Below are positions 26,770-36,842 of a DNA stretch of 64,000 nt, in pieces. The position numbers and the translations under genes were made by a program. How positions within the stretch are numbered: position 1 is the stretch's first letter; each line of letters opens with the position of its first letter. This DNA comes from SZUA-35 sp963781035. Lineage in GTDB: Bacteria; Actinomycetota; Acidimicrobiia; Acidimicrobiales; SZUA-35. Location of the stretch: assembly GCA_963781035.1 (NCBI GenBank), contig CAWAEN010000006.1, positions 124,001 to 188,000 on the forward strand. Reading direction: 5' to 3'. The notes under the pieces were generated by a model. The model worked only from the letters and a program-made list of their open reading frames with translations. It was not told the DNA's origin and did no database searches.

Positions 26770-28092
26770 ATGACCGACACCAACGCCCCGGCAGAGACCT
26801 CGGCGGAGCCGAGCCGGCTGCAGTCGATGGCGCTCGGTGACACGAAGCAGGACGGTCGTGCCGACGACGTCACGAACTGGCCGGCTCTGATCGGCCTGGC
26901 CGCCTTCTTCGGGATCATCGGCTACCTGGGCGTTGCCTATCTGGCGATGGTGCTCGGCCTCGTGATCATGATCTTCCTCCACGAGCTCGGACACTTCATG
27001 ACCGCCAAATGGACGGGCATGAAGGCCACCCAGTTCTTCCTCGGCTTCGGCCCGACCCTGTTCTCGCGCACCCGCGGCGAAGTCGAATGGGGAATCAAGG
27101 CGCTGCCGTTCGGTGCCTTCGTGCGGATCATCGGCATGTCCAATCTCGATCCGATCGACCCGGCCGATGCTCCGAGGGCCTACATCAACAAGAGCTACCC
27201 CCGCCGCATGCTCGTCATCACGGCGGGGTCGATGATGCACTTCATCCAGGCTGCGGTGATCCTGGTGTTCGTCGTGTCGCTGGTCGGCGTACGCGATGCC
27301 GCGATCATCGACGAGGCGTTGATCGACGCTCCCCGGCCGTGGACAATCGGCGAGATCAGGCGCCTCGAGACAGGTGAGACGCCCTCGGTCGAAGCCGGCT
27401 TGGCGGTCGGTGACCGGATTGTCGCCATCGATGATCGGGATCTCGACGACTTCGTCGGCATGGCGGAGTATGTGTTCGAACGACCAGGCGAAGTGGTCAC
27501 GTTGACGGTCGAGCGGGGGGATGAGACCTTCGAGGCAACGACCACCCTCGCCGAGGTGCCCACCGACAGCGGTGAGACCATCGGCTTCCTCGGTGTCGCC
27601 GCGCTCTATGACCGACAGACTCTGTCGCCGGTGACGGGGCTCGGGCTCGGGGTCGACGTCGGCCGCGTCGCGGTGACGTTCATCCCGCAACGATTCCTCT
27701 CCCCCTCGACGTGGGCCAACTTGGGTTCACTGGTGCTCGACGGGCGCGAGGACGTGAGCATCGCGAGTGACGAGGCGCAGGAGCGCCCGATCTCGTTGGT
27801 TGGGGCGGTACGCATCTCCGGTCAGGTGGCAGAGATCGACTGGGCGTTGTCCTTGCTGTTCCTCGCCCAGATCAACATCTTCATCGGCATCTTGAATCTG
27901 ATTCCGCTGCTGCCGCTCGACGGTGGGCACGCCGCGATCGCGACGTATGAGCGGATTCGGAGCCGGAGGGGCCAGCGCCCGTATCGGGCCGACATCACGA
28001 AGCTCCTGCCGATCACCTACGCGGTGGTTGCCCTCTTCGCCTTCATCGGGCTGACGACGGTCTGGCTCGACATCGTCCGCCCCATCTCCTGA
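26770..28092 (+). CDS. rseP: Site-2 intramembrane metalloprotease RseP (M50)
   Basis: RseP cleaves membrane-spanning anti-sigma factors and signal peptide remnants. ATG 26770 starts a 440-residue protein. The zinc motif HELGH lies in IFLHELGHFMTAKWTGMKAT near residue 69. A single PDZ domain lies between about 200 and 290 (SVEAGLAVGDRIVAIDDRDL), and the third metal ligand is in LNLIPLLPLDGGHAAI near residue 382. Several membrane helices frame these. It lies between dxr and ispG as in many actinobacteria. Confidence 0.95.
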   Translation: MTDTNAPAETSAEPSRLQSMALGDTKQDGRADDVTNWPALIGLAAFFGIIGYLGVAYLAMVLGLVIMIFLHELGHFMTAKWTGMKATQFFLGFGPTLFSRTRGEVEWGIKALPFGAFVRIIGMSNLDPIDPADAPRAYINKSYPRRMLVITAGSMMHFIQAAVILVFVVSLVGVRDAAIIDEALIDAPRPWTIGEIRRLETGETPSVEAGLAVGDRIVAIDDRDLDDFVGMAEYVFERPGEVVTLTVERGDETFEATTTLAEVPTDSGETIGFLGVAALYDRQTLSPVTGLGLGVDVGRVAVTFIPQRFLSPSTWANLGSLVLDGREDVSIASDEAQERPISLVGAVRISGQVAEIDWALSLLFLAQINIFIGILNLIPLLPLDGGHAAIATYERIRSRRGQRPYRADITKLLPITYAVVALFAFIGLTTVWLDIVRPIS

Positions 28093-28106
28093 CCCACCCG
28101 CCGGCA

Positions 28107-28156
28107 AACCTCGGGTTTGTGCCCCACAGAATCGGGGGTGTGAGCCTCGGGTTGGT
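28107..28156. repeat. Interspersed palindromic element, copy R3
   Basis: A single-unit copy 15 bases after the rseP stop: AAACCTCGGGTTTGTGCCCC, then ACAGAATCGGGGG and GTGTGAGCCTCGGGTTGG. It is almost the exact reverse complement of the first half of the R4 copy at 29445-29530. Confidence 0.8.
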
Positions 28157-28190
28157 TTCGCCCGGGCGGACCTCGACTCTCGGCGCCTCC

Positions 28191-28196
28191 TAGGCT
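28191..28196 (+). promoter_or_regulatory. Putative -10 box (TAGGCT) of ispG
   Basis: TAGGCT ends eight bases before ATG 28205. It follows the R3 element, so ispG could be transcribed separately from dxr-rseP. Confidence 0.35.
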
Positions 28197-28204
28197 GACC
28201 GACC

Positions 28205-29443
28205 ATGGACGCCGGAGCGGTCACCTTCCCTCGCAAGCAGACGAAACAGATCATGGTCGGCGACGTGCCGGTCGGCGGGGGAGCGCCGATCACGGTGCAA
28301 TCGATGACGATCACCAAGACCGCCGATCACGAGGCGACCTTGCAGCAGATCTATGCCCTGGCCGCAGCCGGCGCCGACATCGTGCGTTGTACCTGCAACG
28401 AACCGGAGGCGGCTGAAGGGCTCGCTCGGATCGTTCCCCGCAGTCCCGTGCCGATCGTGGCCGACATCCACCACCAGTATCGGCGGGCGCTCGAGGCGCT
28501 CGAGGCCGGCGTGCACTGCCTTCGCCTCAACCCCGGCAACATTCGCAAACCGGAACACATCAAGGCCGTTGCCCGGGAGGCGAAGGATCGGAACGTGCCG
28601 ATCCGCATCGGTGTGAACGGCGGAAGCCTCGACCCCAAGCTCTACGAGAAGTACGGAGGGCGGGTGACGCCCGAAGCCATGGTCGAGAGCGCGCTGCAGG
28701 AGATCGAGTACTTCCAGCAGGTCGACTTCGATCTCATCAAGATCTCGGTCAAGGCGTCGAACGTGCCGCTGATGATCGAGGCCTACCGGCAACTCTCCGA
28801 AGTGGTCGACTATCCACTGCACCTCGGTGTCACCGAGGCCGGCCCACCGCCGGCTGGGATCGTCAAGGCGACAGCCGGTATCGCAACCCTGTTGGCCGAG
28901 GGCATCGGTGACACGATTCGGTACTCACTCACCTCCGATCCGGTCGACGAGGCCAGGATGGGACGCGTGCTCCTCGAGTCCTACGGCTTGCGGGAACGGA
29001 AGAACGTCGACCTGATCGCTTGTCCGTCGTGTGGTCGAGCAGAGGTCGATGTCTACAAGATCGCCCAGGAGGCACAGGACGCGTTCGCCGACAAGCTGAT
29101 CCCGCTCCAGGTGGCCGTCATGGGTTGTGTGGTCAACGGCCCAGGCGAGGCCCGCGACGCAGACATCGGGATCGCCGCCGGCAACAAGCGCGGTCATCTG
29201 TTCGTCAAGGGCATCAACGTGGCCGTGGTTCCCGAGGATGAGATGGTCGGTCAACTCGTCGAGTGGGCCGAGTTCATCAACGAGCACGGTGTCGAGGCGG
29301 CAATGGAGCGGGCGAAGGAGAGCGCTCCGGCGGCCCGCCGGGCGGCCGAGGAGGACCGGGACCGGAACCTGGGGGAGAAGGGTGAGGACGCAAACCACAC
29401 CGAACAGGTGGTACAGCTCATCAAGCGCGAACGCTCGGAGTAG
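28205..29443 (+). CDS. ispG: 4-hydroxy-3-methylbut-2-enyl diphosphate synthase IspG
   Basis: IspG is a [4Fe-4S] enzyme converting MEcPP to HMBPP in the MEP pathway. ATG 28205 leads to VGGGAPITVQSMTITKTADH, the TIM-barrel start. Strands and loops such as ADIHHQYRRALEALEAGVHC, NPGNIRKPEHIKAV and LGVTEAGPPPAGIVKATAGI follow. The cluster ligands are in IACPSCGRAEVDV and VAVMGCVVNGPGEARDADIG. The 412-residue frame is intact, with a charged C-terminal tail. It forms a pathway pair with dxr. Confidence 0.97.
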   Translation: MDAGAVTFPRKQTKQIMVGDVPVGGGAPITVQSMTITKTADHEATLQQIYALAAAGADIVRCTCNEPEAAEGLARIVPRSPVPIVADIHHQYRRALEALEAGVHCLRLNPGNIRKPEHIKAVAREAKDRNVPIRIGVNGGSLDPKLYEKYGGRVTPEAMVESALQEIEYFQQVDFDLIKISVKASNVPLMIEAYRQLSEVVDYPLHLGVTEAGPPPAGIVKATAGIATLLAEGIGDTIRYSLTSDPVDEARMGRVLLESYGLRERKNVDLIACPSCGRAEVDVYKIAQEAQDAFADKLIPLQVAVMGCVVNGPGEARDADIGIAAGNKRGHLFVKGINVAVVPEDEMVGQLVEWAEFINEHGVEAAMERAKESAPAARRAAEEDRDRNLGEKGEDANHTEQVVQLIKRERSE

Positions 29444-29444
29444 C

Positions 29445-29530
29445 AAACCCGAGGCTATGACCCCCGATTCTGTGGGGCACAAACCCGAGGTTTGCACCCC
29501 CCATTGCCGGGGGTCATGACCTCGGGTTGG
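29445..29530. repeat. Interspersed palindromic element, copy R4 (double unit)
   Basis: Begins two bases after the ispG stop. Left arm AACCCGAGGCTATGACCCCC and right arm GGGGGTCATGACCTCGGGTT pair at 18 of 20 positions; between them lie GATTCTGTGGGGC and an inner AAACCCGAGGTTTG. It has the same architecture as R2 and separates the convergent ispG and 29553-29816 genes. Confidence 0.85.
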
Positions 29531-29552
29531 TTGATCGAGTTCGCCGGCTCGG

Positions 29553-29816
29553 TCAGTCGGTGTCCGGCTCGATCAGCTCGGCCCGGGCCTCGGCCTGAGC
29601 CTGGGAACCGTCGATCTTGGCCTGGATCTCGGCGAGCGCATCGTCGGCCCCGGTCTCGGCCTGGATCGTCTCCATGCGCTCTTCTGGCGTGGCGTCGAGT
29701 TCGCGTTCCTTGCGGGTCAGATCGGCATCGACCCGACCCTCCAGTCGCTCGACACCGTCCTTGACGTCCTGCGCCTCTCGTCGGAACCAGTTGGTGACGG
29801 CATCGAGAAACCCCAT
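29553..29816 (-). CDS. Small charged coiled-coil protein
   Basis: From ATG 29816 an 87-residue protein reads MGFLDAVTNWFRREAQDVKD and continues as a highly charged helix (DADLTRKERELDATPEERME and QAKIDGSQAQAEARAEL). The first ~13 residues form an amphipathic helix (W, F, F), which may touch the membrane; the rest looks coiled-coil. No known domain is present. It is convergent with ispG across repeat copy R4 and divergent from rimP. Function is unknown. Confidence 0.65.
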   Translation of the reverse strand: MGFLDAVTNWFRREAQDVKDGVERLEGRVDADLTRKERELDATPEERMETIQAETGADDALAEIQAKIDGSQAQAEARAELIEPDTD

Positions 29817-29855
29817 GGCCGGATAGTAGGGCTATCCTTGTCCCTCATGCCGAGA

Positions 29856-29880
29856 GGCGTGGGCTCGGCCCACGCCTTTT
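29856..29880 (+). terminator. Terminator/attenuator hairpin in the rimP-nusA leader
   Basis: The 9-bp arms GGCGTGGGC and GCCCACGCC around a TCG loop are followed directly by TTTT, a textbook intrinsic terminator. It is ~65 bases upstream of rimP and after the divergent small gene's start, so it can only act on transcripts heading into rimP. Attenuation of the operon is the natural reading; terminators at this spot before rimP are known in other bacteria. Confidence 0.7.
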
Positions 29881-29946
29881 GTCTGTACGAACCCAGCGGT
29901 TCCGATCGCTGCGATCTGTTGCCGTCACGCCCCCGAAGGAGGTGCC

Positions 29947-30551
29947 ATGTCGATTCCCGAGACCGTCACCGAACTCCTCGAGCCCGTGGTCGCCACCCTC
30001 GACGTCGAACTGATCGACATCGAATGGAACGGCAACTCGCTTCGTGTCGTGGTCGATCGTCTGTGGGGCCCCGACGAAGAGGTCGACAAGACCAACGGCA
30101 TCACGACACAGCAGCTGGCCGATGTCAACCGACTCATCTCGCCGATCCTCGATCAACACGATCCCATTCCTGGCCGCTACACGCTCGAGGTTTCCAGCCC
30201 CGGCGTCGAGCGAAAGCTCACCCGCACCGAGCACTTCCAGCGGGCCATCGGGGAGCAGGTCATCGTCAAGATGATGCCGAAAGTCGAGCCTCGCCGAGTC
30301 AGAGGCGAACTCGTGTCGATCGACGCTGCCGGTACCACCATCGAGGTGATCGGTTCCGAGATCGACGGCATCGACCAGAACGACCCGGCTCCGATCACCC
30401 TCGAGGTCGCGTTCATCCAGAAGGCCAGGACCAGTTTCGACTGGGGGCCTGCCCCGAAGCCGGGTGGACCCAAGGCCGGAGCGAAGAAGTCACCGAAAAA
30501 GCAAGCACAACTGAACAGCCCACAACTGAAAAGCAAAGAGAAGGATCCATC

Positions 30552-30555
<4 letters not shown>
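29947..30555 (+). CDS. rimP: Ribosome maturation factor RimP
   Basis: RimP assists early 30S assembly. ATG 29947 is preceded by GAAGGAGG. Family elements: VELIDIEWNGNSLRVVVDR, then GITTQQLADVNRLISPILDQ, GRYTLEVSSPGVERKLTRTE and a C-terminal Sm-like barrel. The 202-residue frame is intact, with a Lys-rich tail. Its stop overlaps the nusA start (ATGA, 30552-30555), as in most bacteria. Confidence 0.95.
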
Positions 30556-31903
<1,348 letters not shown>

Positions 31904-31920
<17 letters not shown>

Positions 31921-32207
31921 GCCTCTCCGAACCTGCATCGGCTGTCGGACCAGACGTCCTGCGGCCGCGATGCGCCGTTTCCGGTTCGAACCCGGTGCTG
32001 AGGCCCGGCTCAGCACCGATGTCACCCTCGGTGGCCGCGGGGCCTGGCTCTGCTCCGACACGTTCGAGAACTGCCTCTCGGCAGCGACGGCGTCGCGCGG
32101 CATTCGACCGCGCATTTCGTCGACGGGTGGACCCGGCGCTGACGCGAGCTCTGATGCATCGGTTGCCGCTTGGTGACGACGGAGGACGGGTTCGCAATCG
32201 CCGCTAG
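31904..32207 (+). CDS. ylxR: YlxR family RNA-binding protein (DUF448; one frameshift)
   Basis: The GTG start at 31904 overlaps the nusA tail by 17 bases and leads within ten residues to the family mark RTCIGCRTRRPAAAMRRF. GGRGAWLCSD, the second diagnostic box, follows near residue 50. One extra t near 32093 shifts the frame; with it removed the end reads AFDRAFRRRVDPALTRALMH and stops at 32205-32207. YlxR proteins bind nucleic acid and sit between nusA and infB; some act on RNase P or as nucleoid-linked regulators. Confidence 0.85.
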
Positions 32208-32320
32208 CATCGTCTCGGCTCGTGCCAGCATGGTCGCTCATCGCGTCCGAATCTGCCTTCCCGGCGGATCTGCTGATCACACGAGAGTTCTTCCGCCGAA
32301 ACCCCGAGGGTGAGTCATTC

Positions 32321-35068
32321 GTGCCAGCAAAAGTCCGTGTCTATGAGCTCGCAAGAGAACTGGGGATGTCCAATCAGGAGATCCTCGATCTTTGCGATGC
32401 TCTCGGCATCGGGGTGAAGAGTCACTCCTCCAGCATCGTCGAGCCACAGGCCGATCGCCTGCGTCGCAAGGCCGAGCGCGAAGGTCTGATTCGCGAAGTC
32501 GAGCCAGAGCCAGAGCCCGAGCCAGAACCGGTCGTCGAAGCGCCCAAGCCGAAGCCCAAGCCGAAACCCAAGCCGGCAGAACCGGCGCCGGCGCCGGCAC
32601 CGGAACCCGTCGTCGCCGAAACGCCGCCGGCGCCCGCGGTCGCGCCCGTCCCCGAGCCCAGCCTCGCTTCCGTCCCCGAGCCCGAGCCCGAACCGGCCCC
32701 AGCACCAGCGCCCGCACCCGCTCCGAGTCGCGTGGTGTCGACCAAGCCGAAGCGTCCGCCGACTCCGACGCCGCCACCCGCTCCCGCCCCGGTCGCACCC
32801 GCACCCGTGCGGCCGGCAGCTGCGGCTCCCGCCCCGCGCACCTGCGCCGGCGGCTCCCGAGCCAATGGCACCGGCGGCCAAGGCTGCTCCGGCGGCCGAA
32901 ACTGCACCGCCCACGCCTCCTCGCACCCCGGGGGCAAACCCATCCCACCGCCCCCCGGCCCGCCTCGTGCGCCGAGTGGCAAGCCGATTCCACCGCCCCC
33001 GGGTGGTGGACGCCCCGGCGCACCGCCCGCCCGTTCCGGCGGTGGCGGTTATCGCGGCGGCGGCGGAGCTCCTCGCCCCGGCGGTAGTCCCGGTGGCGGC
33101 CCCGGTGGATTCGCCGGCCGTCCCGGTGGTGGCCCCGGTGGGCCTCCCGGTCGCGGCGGACCTCCCGGTCGCGGTGGTCCGCGCCAGCGTCCACGTCGCA
33201 AGTCGCGTCGTCGTCGCAACCAAGACGATCTCCAGCCGATGTCGGTCCCGACCTACACCAGCGAAGACGCGCCGGTGCCAGAGGGTACGCTCGTCATCGA
33301 GCGAGCCTCGAGCGCGCAAGAGCTCGGTCCCAAGCTCAACCGCACCGCGGCCGACGTCGTGCGTTTCCTGCTCACCAACGGTGAGATGGTCACCGGTACC
33401 CAGTCGCTGAGCGACGAGATGATCGAACTCTTCGCCGAGGACGTCGGCGCCGAGATCCGTCTCGTCGACCCTGGCGAGGAGCAAGAGGTCGAGCTGCTGA
33501 AGATGCTCGACTTCGACGAGGACGAAGACGAGGACGACGAGAACTGGCCGGTTCGCCCGCCGGTCATCACGATCATGGGTCACGTCGACCACGGCAAGAC
33601 GCTTCTGCTCGACAGGATCCGTTCGGCCAACGTGATCGAGGGCGAGGCCGGTGGCATCACCCAGCACATCGGTGCCTACCAGATCAACAAAGAGGGCAAG
33701 GTCCTCACGTTCATCGACACCCCCGGTCACGAGGCGTTCACCGCCATGCGTGCTCGTGGTGCCGAAGCCACCGACATCGTGGTGCTGGTCGTTGCCGCCG
33801 ACGACGGTGTGATGCCCCAGACCCTCGAGGCGCTCGACCACGCTCGGGCAGCCGAGGTGCCGATCATCGTGGCCATCAACAAGATGGACCGCGAGGGCGC
33901 CGACCCCGATCGGGTCATGTCCCAGCTGGCTGAACGCAATCTCATCCCCGAGGCGTGGGGTGGCGAGACGATCTTCCTGCCGATGTCGGCCATGACCGGC
34001 GACGGCATCGATGATCTCATCGACAATCTCAACGTCGTGGCCGAGGTCGAAGACCTCCGAGCCACACCGGAAGGTCGAGCCTCCGGCTCGGTTCTCGAGT
34101 CACATCTCGACATCGGTCGTGGCCCCGTGGCCACTGTCCTCGTCGAGCGCGGCACTCTTCGGGTCGGCGATCCACTCGTCAGCGGCGCTGCCTGGGGTCG
34201 TGTCCGTGCCCTCATCAACGACCGTGGCGAGAACGTCGAGGAGGCGGGCCCCTCGATGCCGGTGCAGGTCCTCGGACTCAGCGATGTCGCCGAAGCAGGC
34301 AACGAGTTCACCATTGCCCCGTCGGAGAAGGTGGCCAACAAGGTCGCCGACACCCGCGAACACTGGCAGCGCCTCGCCAGTCTCGGCCGCGACGCTTCGG
34401 CCACCAGCGGCGGCGCCAAGTTGGAGGACATCTTCCAGCAGATCCAATCCGGCGAAACTGCCACGCTGAACCTGATCGTCAAGGCCGACGTCAACGGTTC
34501 GCTCGAAGCCGTGACCGACTCGCTCCGCAAGCTGGAACGCGACGAGGTGAAGCTGTTCTTCGTCTCTCGCGGCGTCGGTGGCATCACCGAGAACGACGTG
34601 CTCCTGGCGTCCACTTCGAACGCCACGATCCTCGGCTTCAACGTGCGACCCGATCGCAAGGCCCGTGAGCTGGCCGAAGCCGAGAAGGTCGAGATCCGGA
34701 ACTACGAGATCATCTACAAGCTGCTCGAGGACATCGAGAACGCAATGCTCGGTCTCCTTGCGCCCGAGTACGAAGAGATCGTCACCGGCGACGCCGAGGT
34801 GCGCGAGGTCTTCAAGATCCCGCGGGTCGGCGGGATCGCCGGTTGCATGGTCCTCAACGGCACCATCACCCGTGGTTCCAAGGTTCGCTTCCTGCGGGAC
34901 GGCACCATCATCTGGAAGGGCGCCGTCAACTCCCTCAAGCGGTTCAAGGAAGACGCTCGTGAGGTCCAGGCCGGCTTCGAATGCGGTATCGGTCTCACCG
35001 ACTTCCAGGACCTCAAGGAAGGCGACATCATCGAGACCTACGAGGAGCGGGAGATCCCCCGAGTCTGA
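32321..35068 (+). CDS. infB: Translation initiation factor IF-2
   Basis: IF-2 is the GTPase that brings initiator tRNA to the ribosome. I use GTG 32321 (VPAKVRVYELARELGMSNQE), the usual IF-2 start, preceded by GAGGGTGAG; the frame is open upstream to 32222. A ~300-residue linker of Pro/Ala/Glu then Gly/Arg repeats precedes the second IF2_N. The G domain has GHVDHGKT near residue 419, DTPGHEAFTAM and NKMD. Domains II-IV end in a normal C-terminus. Two compensating 1-nt errors near 32838 and 32934 shift ~30 linker residues, producing an odd Cys-rich patch. The length is ~915 residues. Confidence 0.96.
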   Translation: MPAKVRVYELARELGMSNQEILDLCDALGIGVKSHSSSIVEPQADRLRRKAEREGLIREVEPEPEPEPEPVVEAPKPKPKPKPKPAEPAPAPAPEPVVAETPPAPAVAPVPEPSLASVPEPEPEPAPAPAPAPAPSRVVSTKPKRPPTPTPPPAPAPVAPAPVRPAAAAPAPRTCAGGSRANGTGGQGCSGGRNCTAHASSHPGGKPIPPPPGPPRAPSGKPIPPPPGGGRPGAPPARSGGGGYRGGGGAPRPGGSPGGGPGGFAGRPGGGPGGPPGRGGPPGRGGPRQRPRRKSRRRRNQDDLQPMSVPTYTSEDAPVPEGTLVIERASSAQELGPKLNRTAADVVRFLLTNGEMVTGTQSLSDEMIELFAEDVGAEIRLVDPGEEQEVELLKMLDFDEDEDEDDENWPVRPPVITIMGHVDHGKTLLLDRIRSANVIEGEAGGITQHIGAYQINKEGKVLTFIDTPGHEAFTAMRARGAEATDIVVLVVAADDGVMPQTLEALDHARAAEVPIIVAINKMDREGADPDRVMSQLAERNLIPEAWGGETIFLPMSAMTGDGIDDLIDNLNVVAEVEDLRATPEGRASGSVLESHLDIGRGPVATVLVERGTLRVGDPLVSGAAWGRVRALINDRGENVEEAGPSMPVQVLGLSDVAEAGNEFTIAPSEKVANKVADTREHWQRLASLGRDASATSGGAKLEDIFQQIQSGETATLNLIVKADVNGSLEAVTDSLRKLERDEVKLFFVSRGVGGITENDVLLASTSNATILGFNVRPDRKARELAEAEKVEIRNYEIIYKLLEDIENAMLGLLAPEYEEIVTGDAEVREVFKIPRVGGIAGCMVLNGTITRGSKVRFLRDGTIIWKGAVNSLKRFKEDAREVQAGFECGIGLTDFQDLKEGDIIETYEEREIPRV

Positions 35069-35364
35069 TGGGCGAAGCCTCGATCGAGGTCCTCGTCATC
35101 GACATCGAACTCCACCTTCCGCACGCTTCGAATCTGAAGGCGAAGCGGTCGGTCGTGCAGTCGATCGTTCGCACGCTCGACGGCTGGAAGAGCGTGGCGG
35201 CGGCAGAGGTCGGCTTCCTCGACAAGTGGCAACGAACGCGGATCGGCGTGGCGATCGTGGGCGGTAGTGTGGCCCATCTCGAAGAGGTGGCCGCAGCAGT
35301 GGAGCGACACGTCTGGTCCGTCGGCGAAGCCGATGTCATCTCCATCGAACAGCGATGGGGATAG
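35068..35364 (+). CDS. ylxP: YlxP family protein (DUF503)
   Basis: ATG 35068 overlaps the infB stop (TGATG). The 98-residue protein shows the DUF503 pattern: VIDIELHLPHASNLKAKRSV, then VQSIVRTLDGWKSVAAAEVG and ending DVISIEQRWG. The family folds as a small alpha/beta sandwich and occurs between infB and rbfA in Gram-positive bacteria; it is linked to ribosome assembly by position, but no biochemical activity is established. rbfA starts 23 bases downstream. Confidence 0.88.
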   Translation: MGEASIEVLVIDIELHLPHASNLKAKRSVVQSIVRTLDGWKSVAAAEVGFLDKWQRTRIGVAIVGGSVAHLEEVAAAVERHVWSVGEADVISIEQRWG

Positions 35365-35387
35365 GTCCGAACCGAGGGAGTGCAGCA

Positions 35388-35918
35388 ATGGCGAAACGTA
35401 CAGGCAGCGGTCGAGGCGGAAGCGGTGGGCGGAACAGCGGTGGGCGGAACAGCGGCCGTCGGCGCCAGACCACCACCCGCCACTATCCGCGCACCGCGCG
35501 TCTGAACGCGCTGCTGACCGAGATCATCGCCGATCACTTCGAACGCGTCGACCACGACGACCTCGGCTTCGTCACCATCACCGGTGCCGAGGTCGACGCC
35601 GACCTGAACATCTGCCAGGTCTACGTCTCGACGTTGGCCGAGCCCGATCCGGTCCAGGATGACATCGTCCTCGATGCGCTTGCCGAAGAACGCAAGGCCG
35701 TGCAGCGGGCGATCGCCTCGCAGGCCAAGTTGCGCAAGACGCCGGAGGTGCTGTTCGCGTTCGATCCAGCCGTCCGTGCCGGCGCCCGGATCGACTCGAT
35801 CCTCGCCACGCTCGACATCCCGGCGGATGTCGTCGACGCGAATGCCGGCTCGGACGATGGCGGCTCGGACGACGATGCCGACGATGCCGAGCGGACCCTC
35901 GAGGCGGACGACGACTGA
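35388..35918 (+). CDS. rbfA: Ribosome-binding factor A
   Basis: RbfA helps mature the 16S rRNA 5' end and supports growth in the cold. ATG 35388 follows a GAGGGAG site. A Gly/Arg/Ser-rich N-terminal ~30 residues precedes the KH-like fold: RTARLNALLTEIIADHFERV, DLGFVTITGAEVDADLNICQ, VYVSTLAEPDP and LRKTPEVLFAFDPAVRAGAR. An acidic Asp/Gly tail ends the 176-residue protein; both extensions are lineage-specific. The stop overlaps the truB start. Confidence 0.94.
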   Translation: MAKRTGSGRGGSGGRNSGGRNSGRRRQTTTRHYPRTARLNALLTEIIADHFERVDHDDLGFVTITGAEVDADLNICQVYVSTLAEPDPVQDDIVLDALAEERKAVQRAIASQAKLRKTPEVLFAFDPAVRAGARIDSILATLDIPADVVDANAGSDDGGSDDDADDAERTLEADDD

Positions 35919-36784
35919 TGGCAAGGCGGACCCGGTCGGACAGCGGCGCGACCGGCTGCGTGATCGTCGACAAACCAGCCGGGATGACCAGCCACGACGT
36001 CGTCGACGTATTGCGCCGATCGCTCGGCACTCGGAAGGTCGGCCACGCAGGAACGCTCGATCCGGATGCCACCGGCGTCCTGGTGCTCGGTGTCGGCAAG
36101 GGCACGAAGCTGCTCCAGTTCGTGACCGGCGCTGACAAGACCTACGTCGGCGAGATCGTGTTCGGGACGGCAACGTCGACTCTCGACGCGGCAGGGGATG
36201 TCACCGGAACCTGGGACATGACCGTGACACCGGCCGAGGTCGCTGCTGCTGCCGCTGATCTGGTCGGGGACATCGAACAGATTCCACCGATGGTCTCTGC
36301 GGTGAGGATCGACGGCAAACGGTTGCACGAACTGGCCAGGGAGGGCATCGAGGTCGAACGACCGGCTCGCCCCGTCACGGTTCATCGCTACGACACGGCG
36401 CCAACGGCTGATCCATTGGTCTATGCCATCGACGTGCACTGCTCGTCCGGAACCTACATCCGTTCGCTCGCGGCCGACGTCGGCACGGCTCTCGGAGGCG
36501 GCGCCCATCTTCGCAACCTTCGCCGAACCTCGGTCGGACCCTTCACGCTGGATGAAGCCGGTTCGGCAACCGAGCCCGAGGTCCTCCCCTTGATCGAGAT
36601 GCTGCGGGGCATGCCGCGGCTCGACGTCGACCAGACGGTCGCCGATCGGGTTCGGGTCGGCCAGTCGCTCGGACCGTCGGCCGGCACCGGCCAGTTCGTG
36701 ATCGTCGGACCGGGAGACGAGCTGCTGGCCGTCTATGAGGTGCGCGAAAGCGTGATGGTCCCGGCCAAGGTCCTCGTCGGCTGA
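35918..36784 (+). CDS. truB: tRNA pseudouridine(55) synthase TruB
   Basis: TruB makes Psi55 in the tRNA T-loop. ATG 35918 overlaps the rbfA stop. The motifs are GCVIVDKPAGMTSHDVVDVL, KVGHAGTLDPDATGVLVLGV with the catalytic aspartate in G-T-L-D, TYVGEIVFGTATSTLDAAGD, and CSSGTYIRSLAADVGTALGG. The C-terminal PUA-like part is short. At 288 residues the frame is intact, in the usual rbfA-truB-ribF order. Confidence 0.96.
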   Translation: MARRTRSDSGATGCVIVDKPAGMTSHDVVDVLRRSLGTRKVGHAGTLDPDATGVLVLGVGKGTKLLQFVTGADKTYVGEIVFGTATSTLDAAGDVTGTWDMTVTPAEVAAAAADLVGDIEQIPPMVSAVRIDGKRLHELAREGIEVERPARPVTVHRYDTAPTADPLVYAIDVHCSSGTYIRSLAADVGTALGGGAHLRNLRRTSVGPFTLDEAGSATEPEVLPLIEMLRGMPRLDVDQTVADRVRVGQSLGPSAGTGQFVIVGPGDELLAVYEVRESVMVPAKVLVG

Positions 36785-36828
36785 GGCTCGCGGCCCGACA
36801 CGATGTGTTCTTGCCGGGGGTCGGCCGC

Positions 36829-36834
36829 TAGCGT
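36829..36834 (+). promoter_or_regulatory. Putative -10 box (TAGCGT) of ribF
   Basis: TAGCGT ends eight bases before GTG 36843, the spacing expected for leaderless transcription; the upstream gap after truB is only 58 bases. Confidence 0.35.
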
Positions 36835-36842
36835 TCCCGCCG

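Noticed and set aside
31978..31998. ggttcgaacccgg, a tRNA T-loop-like string
   Set aside because: It lies in the ylxR coding frame (FRFEPGAE) and no acceptor, D or anticodon stems fit around it; no tRNA was found in the window.
32222..32320. Upstream in-frame extension of infB
   Set aside because: IF-2 proteins start at the VPAKVRVYELA-type sequence, which has a ribosome site at 32311; the upstream residues have no counterpart in the family as I know it.
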